NCBI GenBank assembly: GCA_946886255.1
Contig: CAMPIG010000016.1
Coordinates: 1 to 26,745 of the forward strand
Length of the DNA stretch: 26,745 nt
From: an uncultured Cellvibrio sp.
GTDB taxonomy: Bacteria; Pseudomonadota; Gammaproteobacteria; Pseudomonadales; Cellvibrionaceae
Direction: 5' to 3'
In this document: piece by piece, positions 14,501 to 26,745 of the stretch
How positions within the stretch are numbered: position 1 is the stretch's first letter
How the letters are laid out: each line of letters opens with the position of its first letter
The notes under the pieces: generated by a model
The model's database searches: none
The model's input: the letters and a program-made list of their open reading frames with translations, nothing else
Told to the model about the DNA's origin: nothing
Position numbers and translations under genes: made by a program

Positions 14501-16743
14501 AACGCTGCAGCATAAGCCTCCTGATAGGCCTTCAATGAATCGGTCGTGTAGAGGTTTTCGGCATGGTAATCCTGACTCACTCGCGCAATCGCAGACTCAC
14601 GATCTGCTGCAACTCGAATTGCAATTCTTTTTGCAATAGTGGAGGTGCCATCACTGACGGAAATCTGTAGCGAATAATCTCCCGCTGCTACGAGTGTCCA
14701 ATCGAAAGCACCGGTTTGCATATCAAAAGTGGCACCCGCTGGAAGTTGCTCCGCGTAGTACGTCAGCGTATCGGATGTATCGGTGTCGACGGCGGTAAAA
14801 CGTGTACTGATATGCGCACCGGCATAAGCATAAATCAGTTGATCCGCGATTCCATCAACAAACGACGGCGCACTTAATTCCGTCCCGGCATTCACATTAA
14901 TATGATCAATATCGACGGTTGTGCCATCGCCTTTGGCCGCGAGATAAGTGAGGCTAAAATTGCCACCAAAGCCACCAGGAATTGCGTCAGTGCCTACGTC
15001 ATAAACGATATAACGCCACTCATTGTGAGTATTGGGCACCTCAATTTCGAGGTAGGGCGTGGCCTCCTTGCCCTCACTCAAGATCAACCTGGCAACGCCG
15101 TTGGTACGCAACCTGATACCGTAGAGCAATACGTCAGGACGACTGCCATAATTGAAGTTCAGTAATACTATTTGAGTTCCTGCCGGAGTAGATACCATAC
15201 GAATAAAATCGGCGTCATCTTCCTGCAAGGTTTGACTGTTGTTATCAAAAGCTGTGTAGCGTTCTTCCGGTTCCACAATGGATGCATTCAATTGCGGTTT
15301 GGGCAAATTAGCAGCGCCTTCTTGCGCGGCTTCGGCTGGAATGTAGAGCCAAAAATCGGCACCACCATCTACGCTGTTCCAGGCATTACCTAAACCACGA
15401 CCATAGTAATAAATTGTCGGGATACGCTTTTTAAAGCCTTGGTAAAAATAGGGTGCGACCACCGATAGGTCTACACCTTTCTTATAGGTGTAGTAATAGT
15501 AGAGATCCCAGAAATTGGTGGTCAGCATGCGTCCACGATAATGTCTGGCAATAGAGTTATAGGTTCCGCCGACGCGGCCATCCGGAAAAATGGAATACTC
15601 TGTTGGTACCCAATCAGTGTCGTAACCAGCCATGAAACGCCAGAAATAATCGGCTGCCTGCAACACGCGATCGTCAAGAAATTCATACATACCAACCGCA
15701 TTGCTGGCCTCAGAAATTTCTCCGGATACCGGATCTACTTTGGTGTCCTGGGCATAAAACATATGTGCAATAATGGTGGCATTGTTGAGATCACCTCCAC
15801 CATGTGCCTGGTCGCGCCCCATTTCCACATGTTGTACAACAGGTGTTTCCAGCACTTCTCCTGTCTGGGCATTTTTTTCTACCAAGCGAAAAAGTCGCTT
15901 TATAGCACCATTGAATCCCTGGTTTGGAGCAGTTTTATTTACTGTCATCCATTCAACCGCTTCGTGATACCGCTCCAGGTTTCCCGTAAAAATATAACCA
16001 GCCATTGCGCCCTGAAGGGCATACGTATGCTGGTTCATGAACGCGCCATTGGAATACATAAATGTTTCAATGGCGGGCGTAATCAGATTATTCGTCAGAT
16101 TGATCGTGTCCGCTTCAGTCCAGGCCAGGGCACTGTTTGGCGAATCCGTATGACGCAGTATGTCCGCAGCTGCCATCATCCGGTTCATGGGAACACCCGT
16201 ATGGATAACCGCATCAGTAAAATAGGTGTACTGTGCCGGATCCATCTTCTGCCAAACGCGCAAAATATTCATGGCATTAGCGCGATAGATTTCATCCCCC
16301 GTAAAGTAATACATCAGCGTTTGTGTATAAACCTTCAAGCCATCGGCAATAAAACGGGAATTAAATCCCTGACTATTAAATGCGGTCGACAGTGGCGTGG
16401 TGGGATCAGAAGCACTTGCATTACTGGAGATAACATCCCGCCCCGCCGCTGCGGACTGAACCATATCTTTATAATAGGAATACCATGGCTCTTGCCGGGC
16501 AATAATCTGCGCGCGGGTATTTTCCAGCACACTTTTGGTAAGGCCCACTCCTGGATGTATAAAACCGGAAGAATCGATTACTTCCTGGATGGTCGGCTGA
16601 AAGCCGGTGATTTCCGGCAGGTCTGCGGCTTCCGCAGAAATCGCGACGATCAGGCACATCATAGCCTTGAGCCATGCCCTGATCGCAACGGATGAATAAT
16701 GCCGTAATAAAATATATGGACGAGCATCTTTTATATTTATCAT
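11563..16743 (-). CDS. Giant modular secreted alginate-lyase-superfamily polysaccharide lyase with three discoidin domains
   Basis: Starting at the ATG at 16743 (GTG at 16755 is possible) the protein has 1726 residues. A long signal peptide ends near AISAEA (about residue 40). Residues 60-450 resemble the alginate lyase (PF05426-type) alpha-toroid, with a putative catalytic Asn237-Gln-His239 in MNQHTYAL. A CBM6-like beta-sandwich follows at 490-620, and a putative Ig (He_PIG) domain at 621-714. A helical FIVAR-like segment spans 718-778 and discoidin 1 (F5/8 type C) 781-923. An Ig-like domain, discoidin 2 (about 1039-1176), a second Ig-like domain and discoidin 3 (about 1293-1428) come next. 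Two further Ig-like domains of the 'DKAGN' type follow, then a charged helical C-terminal tail of about 120 residues. Such enzymes cleave uronate-containing chains by beta-elimination. The substrate cannot be fixed. It is the last gene of the cluster, possibly with its own promoter. Confidence 0.8.
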   Translation of the reverse strand: MINIKDARPYILLRHYSSVAIRAWLKAMMCLIVAISAEAADLPEITGFQPTIQEVIDSSGFIHPGVGLTKSVLENTRAQIIARQEPWYSYYKDMVQSAAAGRDVISSNASASDPTTPLSTAFNSQGFNSRFIADGLKVYTQTLMYYFTGDEIYRANAMNILRVWQKMDPAQYTYFTDAVIHTGVPMNRMMAAADILRHTDSPNSALAWTEADTINLTNNLITPAIETFMYSNGAFMNQHTYALQGAMAGYIFTGNLERYHEAVEWMTVNKTAPNQGFNGAIKRLFRLVEKNAQTGEVLETPVVQHVEMGRDQAHGGGDLNNATIIAHMFYAQDTKVDPVSGEISEASNAVGMYEFLDDRVLQAADYFWRFMAGYDTDWVPTEYSIFPDGRVGGTYNSIARHYRGRMLTTNFWDLYYYYTYKKGVDLSVVAPYFYQGFKKRIPTIYYYGRGLGNAWNSVDGGADFWLYIPAEAAQEGAANLPKPQLNASIVEPEERYTAFDNNSQTLQEDDADFIRMVSTPAGTQIVLLNFNYGSRPDVLLYGIRLRTNGVARLILSEGKEATPYLEIEVPNTHNEWRYIVYDVGTDAIPGGFGGNFSLTYLAAKGDGTTVDIDHINVNAGTELSAPSFVDGIADQLIYAYAGAHISTRFTAVDTDTSDTLTYYAEQLPAGATFDMQTGAFDWTLVAAGDYSLQISVSDGTSTIAKRIAIRVAADRESAIARVSQDYHAENLYTTDSLKAYQEAYAAALAAMAGASDDVFRQLLDQLLNAVNQLKLVSPRLADGSLDYANTVATSTFGSGIYALTDGDPDSATGFRRTTDLYHIMDFGIDHKVSATAIGIQARLSFPDRGAGVTAFASNDAHNWVRITPEESSYQVDMSMLPVDPAYQDIKYRYFKIQMIHPQPDSLRDELLNIFELGELRIYGLRYEINNKIEAVSIDPAQAGANGMVYSGGELTFNVTTKEVVQNLNVRVQGVEAQVVSDDGQHWTVKVMLDNDTPPGILSYYLQYTIPATGEVNDAFIQSTLYLTNGTNLINNIPSFANLIDPSTSYGRPSASVTAQQVNALFDNDTGTVSDFRLGGNGSGGYITFDFNPGGSVSLAGVDILARQDGYYARISGTVIQASNDNQQWTTISSAARATTDWQPLTINDQQRYRYIRIYNGGNWFGNMAEVRFHGEYQGPVDLINTISLVSAVADGSGLVHMGDQVSLNIGTTAAIENMQVTIQGVAATVEKINDSVWLATATMAGNINQGYIQFAINYTSASGATGAPENQSTDDSALYLIHRDDLLNNLTEKTNLIDPSTSYGRPNESVTLANVNALFDGNPDSVSDFRMGASGNGGYITFDFKEGNSIWFSGLDVLARQDQYYTRINGAVVQGSVDNVTWTTISSGAVATKDWQTLASSAQQTYRYIRIYNQGNWFGNMAEVRFHADVVAPVTLSDAPQGWMTGDVVVTLSATDNNSGVADTFYTMGSTAVQSGTRVSIITEGANDLIFWSEDKAGNIESINHRVINIDKTAPVVQLSALDVPVTNGGTIEDYQTLDIQWVDAVSGVGFVEVRLDGMLITNDPAQNTTSVAVAGKLGSHQIVVVAEDKAGNRQEQTFAINVVTSITSLQHLFAAYLTELENNSPFIRKLEGIMDDIQQANKCELDGTLYRGKQDARHDCHRKKRILYERLRQFKRELTKNKAVAQLGNEAIVVLKKDTQALIEHYRRELTTGGYSHSSSPKKNG
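12455..13626 (-). repeat. Internal duplication of discoidin modules within the lyase gene
   Basis: Two units of about 410 bp, offset by about 760 bp, encode nearly identical discoidin domains. Both begin NLIDPSTSYGRP, both contain GGYITFDF and ITFDF-adjacent ARQD(G/Q)YY, and both end in RYIRIYN followed by NWFGNMAEVRFH. An Ig-like domain separates them. The match at both protein and DNA level points to duplication of an Ig-discoidin pair. Discoidin 1, further upstream in the gene, is clearly more diverged. Confidence 0.85.
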
Positions 16744-16878
16744 AACTGCCACCAAGTGATTCAGACTGTTTCATTAACCAATCCAGTTATGTCATAGACA
16801 AGGAGAACTGATTGGCACCGTATCCCTATATATGAACAACCACCCAACAACAATAATCATATTTATAAGGTAATTTTA

Positions 16879-16892
16879 TGGTATCGATACCA
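16879..16892. promoter_or_regulatory. Putative operator TGGTATCGATACCA upstream of the lyase
   Basis: This is a perfect 14-bp palindrome with a central CG, lying in the non-coding region 136 bp before the lyase start codon. Even palindromes with a central CG are typical of LacI-family sites, and the TGGTAT...ATACCA arms also recall GntR-type hexuronate regulators (UxuR/ExuR). Neither regulator is encoded in the window. The assignment as an operator is inference. Confidence 0.45.
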
Positions 16893-17126
16893 AAAGTGAT
16901 TTGCAAGGCTCTTTGCAAGTAAATGTATTCTTCACTCCTGGCAAGATGAGTTATTGCTTATATCCATTTGTAGAGTTACGCGACCTGGTCTTGCAAAGGC
17001 TGCTGGATGAATTTATCGAGGGGACAATACGAGGGGAAATGGGCTAATCAATGGTCGCAGGGCATTCTCATGCTGAAGGAATTATTTTTTTCTTCACTCA
17101 AAAATGACAACAGGGTCGGCAGTGCC

Positions 17127-17153
17127 GATGCAGACATGGATCATGTCTGCATC
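17127..17153. repeat. Strong hairpin downstream of the GH28-like gene
   Basis: GATGCAGACATG at 17127-17138 is perfectly inverted at 17142-17153 with a 3-nt loop. An additional small dyad, TCGGCA-G-TGCCGA, abuts and partly overlaps its left side. It starts 22 bp after the GH28-like stop in the direction of transcription. The nearest T-run on the minus strand is about 20 nt further on, so it is not a textbook intrinsic terminator. It may still attenuate transcription or protect the upstream mRNA. Confidence 0.55.
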
Positions 17154-17175
17154 CTTGGCCACCGCACCGCCATAC

Positions 17176-18585
17176 TCAAGGATTCACGCTCACGCCTTCC
17201 ACAAAGTCGCCGAAGTGAATATCAGTAGCTTTCAGGCGTTTACCTTGAACCTTCACATTATCGAACACAATATTTTTAACCATCCTCTTTTTTCCATAAC
17301 CCGCTATAACAGGAGGATTAAGATCGGAATCAGTAACTGAAATATTACGAAAAGTAATATTTTCAACCCCACGCCCCGGTGAATGACTGTATTTTTCGTT
17401 ATAAACCACACGAACATTGAAGAGCATTCCTTCCTCAACGCCATCAATGCGGATGTTCTCGAAAAGTACATCCTTCACCAAATTATCATCACCATTCGTT
17501 ATTGCCATGGCCCCCTGGTAATTTCGATCATCTTCATCATGCCCCAGGATATCTATGTTGCTGAAGGTAATATTTTGAATGACTTCCGGTTTATGGTTAT
17601 TGCCATGCAAACCAATATTAATCGGGTGAGCAATATCAGCCCACAGCACCGAGTTAGTGACCTTGATATGACGAGCATCGCCATAATAATCCCAGCGATG
17701 CCCATAGATAGCGATGCCGTCATCCGAGGTACGCAAGAACACCTTATCAATGTCAACATCAGAACAACTCATCATATCAATGCCATCCGTCCAGGGAGCA
17801 GCACTAAACGCTTTGATGTTGCGAATCTCCAGATGATGGGATTGCCCACACAATAGGGTGTAATGTTTTGGATTGATAACTATTGGACCATCAATCACCA
17901 CATGGTCAGAATTGGTTACTTCAAAACCACGTGCACCTTGATCAATTAAACCTCGGCCAAGTATCTTCACATTGCTGGCATTATCCACCAGCAATTTGCC
18001 ACGCAGCATGGCACCGCCATGGATATACACCGTTTTATCGGAAGGAATACGAAATTCGCCTTGCGCTTCCTCCGGTGGAGTATGAATTCCAGGACCAAAC
18101 CAGATGACATCGGGGTCTTCCGCATCGGGAATATTTTTATCGATAGCATTGGCAAATACATGCAGGTTGTGGAGTCTGTCACCGTTAAACTCCACGGACA
18201 GGTTTACCGGATTTTTAATACGCAAGGTGACGCGATTACCCGAGACCTTGGGTTTGATATCTGCTGATCGCGGCCGAATTTCAACACGCGACAGGTCGCC
18301 ATTATTCTTTTTGATAGAAAGCTCTACCTCACCATCCATATCAAAATAAACCATGGACGCATTTTGCGGATTATCCAGATCCACCTTTACATTATATTCA
18401 TAAAGATCCTGCCATTCGCCTTCCGGGATTCTCACCCGAACCGTATAGTCATCATTGTGATGGGTATAGAGCGCTTGCTTGGGCACGTCATAGGTAACCA
18501 GCGCATCTGCAGCCAGTGCAGGCATGCCCGGCAATCCAATTATCCAACACAGGGAAGTAATTATATCTTTGAATTTTTTCATCAT
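17176..18585 (-). CDS. GH28-like (polygalacturonase-type) secreted glycoside hydrolase
   Basis: The ATG at 18585 follows a strong GAGGA ribosome site and gives 469 residues; the longer frame to 18621 lacks one. A signal peptide ends near PALAADA. Residues 25-150 form a beta-sandwich-like N-terminal domain. Residues 150-465 are a right-handed parallel beta-helix with repeated 'NIxFxNI' rungs. GH28 residues are partly conserved: Trp-Thr-Asp267 where NTD is usual, Asp288-Asp289 in SDDGIAI, and His327 in GLHGN. The usual RIK is not evident. Characterised GH28 enzymes hydrolyse galacturonan or related pectic bonds by inversion. It lies 32 bp downstream of the GH2 gene, so they are co-transcribed. 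A rhamnogalacturonan, xylogalacturonan or another beta-helix activity (for example GH49-type) remains possible. Confidence 0.75.
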   Translation of the reverse strand: MMKKFKDIITSLCWIIGLPGMPALAADALVTYDVPKQALYTHHNDDYTVRVRIPEGEWQDLYEYNVKVDLDNPQNASMVYFDMDGEVELSIKKNNGDLSRVEIRPRSADIKPKVSGNRVTLRIKNPVNLSVEFNGDRLHNLHVFANAIDKNIPDAEDPDVIWFGPGIHTPPEEAQGEFRIPSDKTVYIHGGAMLRGKLLVDNASNVKILGRGLIDQGARGFEVTNSDHVVIDGPIVINPKHYTLLCGQSHHLEIRNIKAFSAAPWTDGIDMMSCSDVDIDKVFLRTSDDGIAIYGHRWDYYGDARHIKVTNSVLWADIAHPINIGLHGNNHKPEVIQNITFSNIDILGHDEDDRNYQGAMAITNGDDNLVKDVLFENIRIDGVEEGMLFNVRVVYNEKYSHSPGRGVENITFRNISVTDSDLNPPVIAGYGKKRMVKNIVFDNVKVQGKRLKATDIHFGDFVEGVSVNP

Positions 18586-18617
18586 GTCCTCGTTACGCCG
18601 TCGGAAGTTAGCAGCCC

Positions 18618-23581
<4,964 letters not shown>

Positions 23582-23684
23582 CTGCTTTAACCCAACACCT
23601 CGTCGGGCGGTTTGGCAAACCGGAATGACTGACATAAAAACCACTCGCGCTATTAAAGAAAAAAGCGATGAAAAAAGAGAATAC

Positions 23685-23722
23685 TCGCAGGATTATTGAT
23701 CTGCTTTAATCAATCACTGCGA
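23685..23722 (-). terminator. Terminator-like or attenuator hairpin between the TRAP permease and GH43 genes
   Basis: On the minus strand TCGCAG is paired with CTGCGA, and an imperfect inner stem (GATTGAT with ATCAAT) closes an 8-nt loop. A run of six T residues follows about 9 nt after the stem. It begins 21 bp after the DctQM stop. The stem is imperfect and the T-run is late, so partial termination that sets transporter-versus-enzyme levels is more likely than a full stop. Confidence 0.4.
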
Positions 23723-23742
23723 AAATATCCTGTTCAGCAACA

Positions 23743-25665
23743 TTAAAGACCAAATAAATCCGGTAACCCAAGACTGATGACAGGGAAGAAGGTGATCAGC
23801 AATAAACCTATCACCTGAAGAATAAATATTGGTAGCAAAGGCCCGATGACGGAGGTAATTTTTTCGTCGGATATACTGCAGGCTACAAATAAAACTGTGC
23901 CGACTGGTGGAGTCACCAGGCCAAGAGAAAGGGCATAAACCAGGATAATGCCAAAATGTACAGGATCAATACCCAGCGCAGTCACCACCGGATAAAAAAT
24001 GGGAGTAAAAATCAGCATGGCTGGAGACATATCCATAAAAACTCCCACCACCAACAACACCGTAACAATCACCAGTAATACAATGTATTTATTATCACTC
24101 AAACCGGTAAGCAAATTTCCTACGGTGTCGGGAATAGAGGCGAAAGTCATGGTCCAGCTCATCATGCCTGAGCAGGCAATTAAAAACAGGATGATGCCAG
24201 AAACAATGGCTGTATCCAAAAAAATGCTGAATAGTGTCTTGATGGAAAGCGAGCGGTACATTAACGCAAGCATCAAACTATAGAAAACGGCCACGCCTGA
24301 ACCTTCGATTGCAGTAAAAGCGCCGCCTAATATTCCACCGATTACAATGACGATCAGCAGTAAGCTCGGCAATGCATGTCCGAAAATTGCCACAGTTTCA
24401 CCCAGTGAATGGGCTTCCGCTTCCGTTTTATAACCGCGACGCCTGGCAAATAAATAGGCAGAAATCATAACAGCGATACCCATGATAAAGCCGGGCAAGT
24501 ATCCAGCCAAAAACAGAGCAATAATGGACGCACTACCCCCCGTAATTAATGAATAAACAATTAATGCTCCGGAAGGCGGAATTAACATACCGCAGGGAGC
24601 AGAAGCAGCATTGACCGCCGCCGTCATCGGCATATCATAGTTTTTTTCACGCGCAACTGGCGTAATGATTCCGCCGATAGCTGAAGCAGAGGCAATGCCG
24701 GACCCGGAAAGTGTTCCAAACAACATATTGGCCAGGATATTGGACTGCCACAAACTTCCCGGAATGCGATGGCCGATTAGCATAGCTACATCTATTAAAC
24801 GGCGCGCCAGTCCGGTTTGATTCATAATATTGCCTGCCAGGATAAAAAAAGGCAGTGCTAAAAAACCGAAGCTATCCAGGCCATTAAAAATAGTCTGGCC
24901 CGCAGTAGGAAAGATTTTGCTGAAATCGACTTGCAACACCAGTGTAAACAAACCGGCATAAGCCAAACCTATGGCAATAGGGCTGCCGAGTATTAACAGC
25001 ACAAAAAAAACGCTGAATAGAACCAGCAGGGAAAATATTTCCAGATGCTCTTCCACCAAATAAACGAATAAGTCTGTTGTAGAGAAATACCAACAGATGA
25101 AGCCTATTGCCAGCAGCAATCCTGAAACCAATAACGCATCACGATAAGCGGCAGATTTTCTGGCCATTAGTTGATAGAGTATCGCCAGCTGGGATACCAC
25201 GATAATGACTCCACAGATCACCATCACCAGCTGTAATATTCCCATTGGAATTTCGAAGATAGCGGTTCTCATTGTGAGATTATCAAGGAACGACTGATAA
25301 CCGGCGATAATAAAAACCACACCAAACAATAAGGTTAAACTGGCATTTAGCATCCTTAATCGTGTGGCCTGTTTACCGGATGATTTGTCCATCAAAAAAG
25401 GCAAACTAAGATGACGAGCATTCAGGAAACAGTAACCTCCGGCCAAAAGCCCCAGCCAGATCAGGGCATAACGTAGATACTCCTGGGTCCACATACTGGG
25501 TGTATTCAACAGGTAGCGGGAAATTACCTGATAGCAAATAACAACTGTCATACTCGCCAATAACGTCACGAGCAACACTTGCAAGGCTTTATCCAGCAAC
25601 CGGGCAATAACCCTGGCATTGTCGTATGTTCTTATAGCTACAGGCTGAACAGAATGTTCGCGCAT
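23743..25665 (-). CDS. dctQM: TRAP transporter fused permease, DctQ-DctM
   Basis: The ATG at 25665 (GTG at 25671 possible) gives 640 residues with a GAGAAG ribosome site. Residues 15-180 form the small DctQ-like four-helix domain (ISRYLLNTPSMWTQEYLRYA, LNARHLSL). Residues 190-640 form the large DctM-like domain with the usual features GSPIAIGLAYAG, LFGTLSGSGIASASAIGG, GMLIPPSGALIVY and LGLVTPPVGTVLF. Together they make the sodium-coupled inner-membrane translocator, fused as in many TRAP systems. It is 77 bp downstream of the binding-protein gene and upstream of the GH43 gene. The context suggests import of acidic sugars, such as uronates or unsaturated uronate products, released by the cluster's enzymes. 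The substrate is inferred. Confidence 0.95.
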   Translation of the reverse strand: MREHSVQPVAIRTYDNARVIARLLDKALQVLLVTLLASMTVVICYQVISRYLLNTPSMWTQEYLRYALIWLGLLAGGYCFLNARHLSLPFLMDKSSGKQATRLRMLNASLTLLFGVVFIIAGYQSFLDNLTMRTAIFEIPMGILQLVMVICGVIIVVSQLAILYQLMARKSAAYRDALLVSGLLLAIGFICWYFSTTDLFVYLVEEHLEIFSLLVLFSVFFVLLILGSPIAIGLAYAGLFTLVLQVDFSKIFPTAGQTIFNGLDSFGFLALPFFILAGNIMNQTGLARRLIDVAMLIGHRIPGSLWQSNILANMLFGTLSGSGIASASAIGGIITPVAREKNYDMPMTAAVNAASAPCGMLIPPSGALIVYSLITGGSASIIALFLAGYLPGFIMGIAVMISAYLFARRRGYKTEAEAHSLGETVAIFGHALPSLLLIVIVIGGILGGAFTAIEGSGVAVFYSLMLALMYRSLSIKTLFSIFLDTAIVSGIILFLIACSGMMSWTMTFASIPDTVGNLLTGLSDNKYIVLLVIVTVLLVVGVFMDMSPAMLIFTPIFYPVVTALGIDPVHFGIILVYALSLGLVTPPVGTVLFVACSISDEKITSVIGPLLPIFILQVIGLLLITFFPVISLGLPDLFGL

Positions 25666-25748
25666 ACACACTTCTCTCTTAATTCAGCGCCCTGATCCAG
25701 GAGTAAAGCACTGTGTCCCACTGACCCATGACAGACATTTCCGGGTAT

Positions 25749-26741
25749 TTATTCGCAACGTTTTTCGATCGTAAAAATTGTTTTTAACAGAGGCGCTTTT
25801 TCAGCATCCTTTAACGCCTTCTGGTACAGAGGAGCCACAGCTCTAACCAAAGGTCCTTTATCCACAGCAAAGAACTGTACACCAGCTTCTGCCATAGCTT
25901 TCTGTTTTAACAGCTGCTCTTTTTCTTCTGCAAATGCGATCGACTTGGCGCTAATGCGCGCAAACTCCTCATTTACGATAGCGAGATCGCTCGGCAACAA
26001 GCGCTGCTGAAAGCGTGTACTTGCAACAACAAAATCTGTCAGGCGTGTGTGCTCTGTTAATACTACATGCTTGGCAACATCACTGAATTTTGCTTCATAC
26101 AAACCAGCAATACCGCCCTCTGCCCCGTCCACGACCCCTTGTTGCATCGCTGAATAAAGTTCTCCGAACGGTAAGACAACAGGTACAGCACCGAAGCGTT
26201 CAAGCATCGCAATATACGTTTTGCTGGATATGGTGCGCAGCCGCAAGGCGTGTAGATCGCTGATAGATTGAATTGGCCTGGTGCTATAGATACTGCGAAA
26301 ATCGCTGCTCAGGTAACCCAGAAAAATAAAACGATGCTTGCGAGAAGATTCAAACAGGGCACGACGAAATTCATCGTTATCCATTACCTGTCGATATTCC
26401 TCGGCGGTGCGGAATAGATAAGGCATGTTCATCACGCCAAACGCAGGTATGACGGCCTCAAGCGAGGCGCTGTTGATTAACCCTATATCTACCACCCCAC
26501 GTTGGAGGTGTTGAAAGTACTGCAGTTGGTCGCCAAGGACACCGCCGTGAAACAGTTTGAATTTCACTCGGCCTTGGGTACGTTGCTCAACCTGGCTGGT
26601 AAATTCAACCAGCAGACGACCCGCCGTACCATCAGCTTGAATGTCTGTGGCTATTTTATAGGTTTCTGCGTGGGCGACCTGCCATGACGGCACGATCAGC
26701 AGGTAAACCAGATAACTGAAAAGTAAACGAGCTGTTTTCAT
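25749..26741 (-). CDS. dctP: TRAP transporter periplasmic substrate-binding protein DctP
   Basis: The protein is complete at 330 residues, with its ATG only 4 bp from the right edge, so the ribosome site and promoter are not visible. A signal peptide ends at VAHA-ETYK. The DctP fold is recognisable from FKLFHGGVLGDQLQ, MNMPYLFRTAEEY and QQGVVDGAEGG. Arg169 in LRLRTISSKT corresponds to the conserved arginine that forms a salt bridge with the ligand carboxylate in this family. This implies a carboxylated substrate. The gene is the first visible member of the leftward cluster and delivers ligand to the DctQM permease. A uronic acid or short uronate-containing oligosaccharide is the contextual guess. 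Confidence 0.95.
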   Translation of the reverse strand: MKTARLLFSYLVYLLIVPSWQVAHAETYKIATDIQADGTAGRLLVEFTSQVEQRTQGRVKFKLFHGGVLGDQLQYFQHLQRGVVDIGLINSASLEAVIPAFGVMNMPYLFRTAEEYRQVMDNDEFRRALFESSRKHRFIFLGYLSSDFRSIYSTRPIQSISDLHALRLRTISSKTYIAMLERFGAVPVVLPFGELYSAMQQGVVDGAEGGIAGLYEAKFSDVAKHVVLTEHTRLTDFVVASTRFQQRLLPSDLAIVNEEFARISAKSIAFAEEKEQLLKQKAMAEAGVQFFAVDKGPLVRAVAPLYQKALKDAEKAPLLKTIFTIEKRCE

Positions 26742-26745
26742 TATT

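Larger units (their letters stand above)
16744..17175. other. 432-bp gap between the GH28-like gene and the lyase gene
   Basis: No convincing gene is present; the short open frames on the plus strand have no recognisable product. The gap holds a 27-bp hairpin just downstream of the GH28-like stop and a 14-bp palindrome about 136 bp before the lyase start. It also has three TTGCAA-containing repeats near 16901, 16912 and 16993. This is by far the longest gap in the cluster, which suggests that the lyase has its own promoter here. Confidence 0.6.

Noticed and set aside
15541..16695. Plus-strand open frame of 384 codons
   Set aside because: It is antisense to the catalytic domain of the lyase. 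The composition is that of a complementary frame and no family motif is visible.
17007..17228. Short plus-strand open frame in the gap between lyase and GH28-like genes
   Set aside because: There is no ribosome site or family motif. It runs through the 27-bp hairpin and into the GH28-like coding region on the other strand.

Overview
The window looks like a chromosomal segment of a Gram-negative, polysaccharide-degrading gammaproteobacterium. The closest fit from the gene content is the Cellvibrio/Teredinibacter group. The grounds are a secreted carbohydrate-active enzyme cluster with N-terminal signal peptides, PilZ proteins, an E. coli Mak-like ROK kinase, and moderate base composition throughout. 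The taxonomic placement is inferred from gene style, not from a marker-gene comparison.

Layout, left to right. (1) 1-528, minus strand: the N-terminal part of a ROK sugar kinase (mak type) that runs off the left edge. (2) 708-1436, plus: two small consecutive PilZ proteins, likely c-di-GMP receptors. (3) 1619-6114, plus: a compact three-gene unit. It encodes a secreted protein with one c-type haem motif, a LodA-family cysteine tryptophylquinone (CTQ) enzyme, and the LodB-type flavoprotein that matures it. (4) 6325-8793, plus: an 822-residue fusion of an NAD-dependent epimerase/SDR domain with membrane SPW-like domains and a VKOR-like thiol-redox domain. (5) 8797-10167, minus: radA, convergent with the fusion gene and only 3 bp away. 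A perfect 32-bp palindrome lies upstream of it, followed by a four-helix membrane protein with a PDC/Cache-like N-terminal domain (10311-11231). (6) 11563-26741, all minus: a polysaccharide-utilisation cluster. In transcription order it holds TRAP transporter DctP, a fused DctQM permease, a GH43, a GH2 beta-galactosidase, a GH28-like enzyme, and a very large modular alginate-lyase-superfamily protein. The cluster ends in a clear intrinsic terminator at 11460-11489.

Working model. In the CAZyme cluster, the secreted lyase and GH28-like enzyme would cut a uronic-acid-containing backbone. GH2 and GH43 would remove galactose and arabinose/xylose side residues, and the TRAP system would import the acidic product. 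The substrate could be pectin-like, but this is an inference. No TonB-dependent receptor or regulator of this cluster is inside the window.

The most unusual unit is the haem protein-LodA-LodB trio. Known LodA-type enzymes are oxidases that make hydrogen peroxide and need only LodB. A co-transcribed c-type haem protein directly upstream raises the possibility of a CTQ dehydrogenase, or an oxidase with a cytochrome partner, loosely analogous to quinohaemoprotein amine dehydrogenase but built on the unrelated LodA fold.
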